Assembly: GCF_004217565.1 (NCBI RefSeq)
Contig: NZ_SHLA01000001.1
Span: forward strand, 868,001-932,000
DNA length: 64,000 nt
Reading direction: 5' to 3'
Source: Zhihengliuella halotolerans
GTDB lineage: Bacteria > Actinomycetota > Actinomycetes > Actinomycetales > Micrococcaceae
Program-made: the position numbers and the translations under genes
Part shown: in pieces, positions 62,193 through 64,000 of the stretch
How the letters are laid out: every line of letters starts with the position of its first letter
How positions within the stretch are numbered: position 1 is the stretch's first letter
Notes under the pieces: generated by a model
Seen by the model: the letters and a program-made list of their open reading frames with translations, nothing else
Told to the model about the DNA's origin: nothing
Databases searched by the model: none

Positions 62193-63521
62193 ATGGCCAC
62201 TTCCACGTCGAAAGCCGCTGCGTCGAGCAAGACCCCGGCGGGCGTCCGCCCCGCCGTCGTCATCGGTGGCAACCGCATCCCGTTCGCGCGCTCGAACGGC
62301 CCCTACGCCGACGCCTCGAACCAGGACATGCTTACGGCCGCGCTCGACGGCCTCGTGGCGCGCTTCGGCCTGCAGGGCCAGCGGATCGGCGCGGTCGCCG
62401 CCGGCGCGGTGCTTAAGCACTCCCGCGATTTCAACCTCGTGCGCGAGTCCGTGCTCGGCACGGCCCTCGACCCGGCGACGCCCGCGTACGACGTCCAGAT
62501 GGCGTGCGCGACCGGAATGGAGGCCATCGGCTCCCTCGCCAACAAGATCAAGCTCGGCCAGCTCGAATCGGCGATCGGCGGCGGCGTCGACACGACGTCG
62601 GACGCCCCCATCGCCGTCAGCGAGGGCCTGCGCCGCGTCCTGCTCGAGCTCGCGCGGGCGCGCACGCCGAAGCAGCGGCTCTCCGCCCTGACGAAGTTCC
62701 GCCCGAAGGACCTCGCGCCGAACGCCCCGGGGACCGGCGAGCCGCGCACGGGGCTGTCGATGGGCGAGCACCAAGCGCTGACCACTGTCGCGTGGGGCAT
62801 CTCCCGCGAGGCCCAGGACGAGCTGGCTCTGAAGAGCCACCACAACCTCGCCGCTGCCTATGAGCGCAACTTCTTCGACGACCTCATCACCGAATACCGC
62901 GGCGTCGGCCGCGACACCAATCTGCGCCCGTCCACGACGCTCGAGAAGCTCGGCAGCCTCAAGCCGGCCTTCGGTCGCGACCTCGGGGACAAGGCCACCA
63001 TGACCGCTGGCAACTCGACGCCGCTGACCGACGGCGCCTCGGCTGTCCTCCTCGGCTCCGAGGAATTCGCCCGCGCCAACGACCTGCCGATGCTCGCGAA
63101 CTTCGTGGATTACGAGGCCGCCTCCGTCGACTTCGTCCGCGGCAAGGAGGGTCTGCTCATGGCGCCGGCCTACGCCGTCCCGCGGCTGCTCGCCCGCCAG
63201 GGCCTTTCGCTGCAGGACTTCGACTTCTACGAGATTCACGAGGCTTTCGCCGGTACCGTGCTCTCCACTCTCGCTGCCTGGGAGGACGAGGACTTCTGCC
63301 GGAACAAGCTCGGCCTCGACGCCCCGCTCGGGTCGATCGACCGCTCGCGGCTCAACGTCGCCGGCTCGTCGCTCGCGGCCGGGCACCCGTTCGCCGCCAC
63401 GGGCGGGCGGATCGTCGCCACGCTCGCGAAGCTGCTGCATGAGAAGGGCTCGGGCCGCGGCCTGGTCTCCGTGTGCGCGGCCGGCGGGCAGGGCGTCGTC
63501 GCGATCCTGGAGGCGCGCTAA
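62193..63521 (+). CDS. Acetyl-CoA C-acyltransferase (thiolase, FadA/FadI type)
   Basis: Last step of beta-oxidation, cleaving 3-ketoacyl-CoA. The 442 residues have catalytic C105 in DVQMACATGMEA, GNSTPLTDGASA, the histidine in YEIHEAFAGTV and the second cysteine in SVCAAGGQG. AGGAGG lies just before ATG 62193; a frame open to 61932 is antisense to tetR. It is followed without gap by a FabG-like gene. Confidence 0.94.
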   Translation: MATSTSKAAASSKTPAGVRPAVVIGGNRIPFARSNGPYADASNQDMLTAALDGLVARFGLQGQRIGAVAAGAVLKHSRDFNLVRESVLGTALDPATPAYDVQMACATGMEAIGSLANKIKLGQLESAIGGGVDTTSDAPIAVSEGLRRVLLELARARTPKQRLSALTKFRPKDLAPNAPGTGEPRTGLSMGEHQALTTVAWGISREAQDELALKSHHNLAAAYERNFFDDLITEYRGVGRDTNLRPSTTLEKLGSLKPAFGRDLGDKATMTAGNSTPLTDGASAVLLGSEEFARANDLPMLANFVDYEAASVDFVRGKEGLLMAPAYAVPRLLARQGLSLQDFDFYEIHEAFAGTVLSTLAAWEDEDFCRNKLGLDAPLGSIDRSRLNVAGSSLAAGHPFAATGGRIVATLAKLLHEKGSGRGLVSVCAAGGQGVVAILEAR

Positions 63522-64000
63522 ATGTCGAACCAGTACCAGAAGCTCGTCAACACGGGCGTGACCAAGAACATCGCGAAGCAGCTCGGGCTGCCACGCCCGG
63601 CGATGCTGCGCCGCTACGCGGCCGGGGAGCCGCTCGTGCCGGGGCCCGTCCTCGTGCTCGGTGACGGGGCGTCGGCGCAGCCGGCCGCCGATCTGCTCCT
63701 CGGGTGGGGGCTGGACGTCCTGCGGCACCTGGCGCCGGGGCGCAAGGTGGGTGCCGTCGTCGTCGCGTACGACGACGTGGCCCGCCCGGGCGACCTCGCC
63801 GACGTCGCCCTGAACCTCGGACCCGCCGTGAAGTCGCTGCTGCCCGGCGGGCGCGTGGTCTCCATCTCGCGGCCCGTGCGCGACGGGCTGGACCCGGAGC
63901 AGGCGGCCGCGCGGCAGGGCGTCGACGGGCTGGTGCGATCGCTCGGCCGTGAACTGCGGGGCGGGGCCACGGCCAACGGGCTGCTGCTCGCCGAGGGCAT
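63522..64000 (+). CDS. High-molecular-weight FabG-type 3-oxoacyl reductase, N-terminal part
   Basis: The frame starts at ATG 63522, one base after the thiolase stop, and stays open to the window end (159 codons). It begins SNQYQKLVNTGVTKNIAKQL, then LPRPAMLRRYAAGEPLVPGP, the known start of the long actinobacterial FabG (FabG4 type), which has an extra N-terminal flavodoxin-like domain before the SDR domain. Together with thiolase and acyl-CoA dehydrogenase it suggests a beta-oxidation set in which it acts on 3-hydroxyacyl/3-ketoacyl-CoA. The catalytic part lies outside the window. Confidence 0.82.
   Translation, partial: MSNQYQKLVNTGVTKNIAKQLGLPRPAMLRRYAAGEPLVPGPVLVLGDGASAQPAADLLLGWGLDVLRHLAPGRKVGAVVVAYDDVARPGDLADVALNLGPAVKSLLPGGRVVSISRPVRDGLDPEQAAARQGVDGLVRSLGRELRGGATANGLLLAEG

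Overview
The window is G+C-rich chromosomal DNA of an actinobacterium, most likely one of the Micrococcaceae (an Arthrobacter relative). The genus is an inference from gene order and protein character. The supports are: the order pyk / ANTAR regulator / polA / rpsA / coaE / uvrB; the order ctaA / ABC transporter / sufR-sufBDC-sufT / ABC-F / fabG, both also found in Mycobacterium tuberculosis; a GT4-type actinobacterial glycogen synthase divergent from glgC; and about fifteen genes whose start codon lies 7-8 bases after a TAnnnT -10 hexamer, the hallmark of leaderless actinobacterial mRNAs.

Layout. 1-16.8 kb is core housekeeping: the gltD end, pyk, ANTAR response regulator, tRNA-Leu(CAA), polA, an Eis-type acetyltransferase, rpsA, a DinB-like protein, a frameshifted small gene, an RsmC-like methyltransferase, yigZ, coaE, uvrB, and a TerC-family protein behind a yybP-ykoY (manganese) riboswitch. 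21.3-31 kb: peptidase/GNAT pair, heme A synthase, an ABC exporter, and the Suf iron-sulfur operon. 31-45.7 kb: ECF sigma factor with a coupled membrane protein, biotin transporter BioMNY with a BioQ-like operator, ABC-F, SURF1, fabG plus a second SDR, VanW-like protein, serB, an ABC ATPase, a TauE-like permease and a SPOUT methyltransferase. 46-64 kb: MocR regulator with an EamA transporter, an HxlR regulator with an NmrA-like partner, L31 type B, lipoate ligase, aminopeptidase N, a zinc-ribbon SDR, glgC/glycogen synthase, and a fatty-acid oxidation set (acyl-CoA dehydrogenase, TetR, thiolase, FabG-like).

The outstanding feature is an accessory island at about 17.14-21.24 kb. It has visibly lower G+C than its surroundings and carries two overlapping reverse-transcriptase genes (475 and 713 residues, both YVDD) read on the minus strand. 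Their pairing, sizes and motifs match defence-associated reverse transcriptase type 3 (DRT3: UG3 + UG8 RTs). Just 3' of the second RT lies a structured, apparently non-coding stretch with several hairpins and an ACACAC hexamer on the RT-coding strand, a candidate for the DRT3 non-coding RNA and its template. The island splits a HhH-GPD DNA-repair-type gene: about 30 N-terminal codons lie at one edge and about 92 C-terminal codons at the other, with the middle missing. An 80-bp IS481-like miniature element with a 14-bp target duplication sits at the left edge. No integrase or transposase gene is present.
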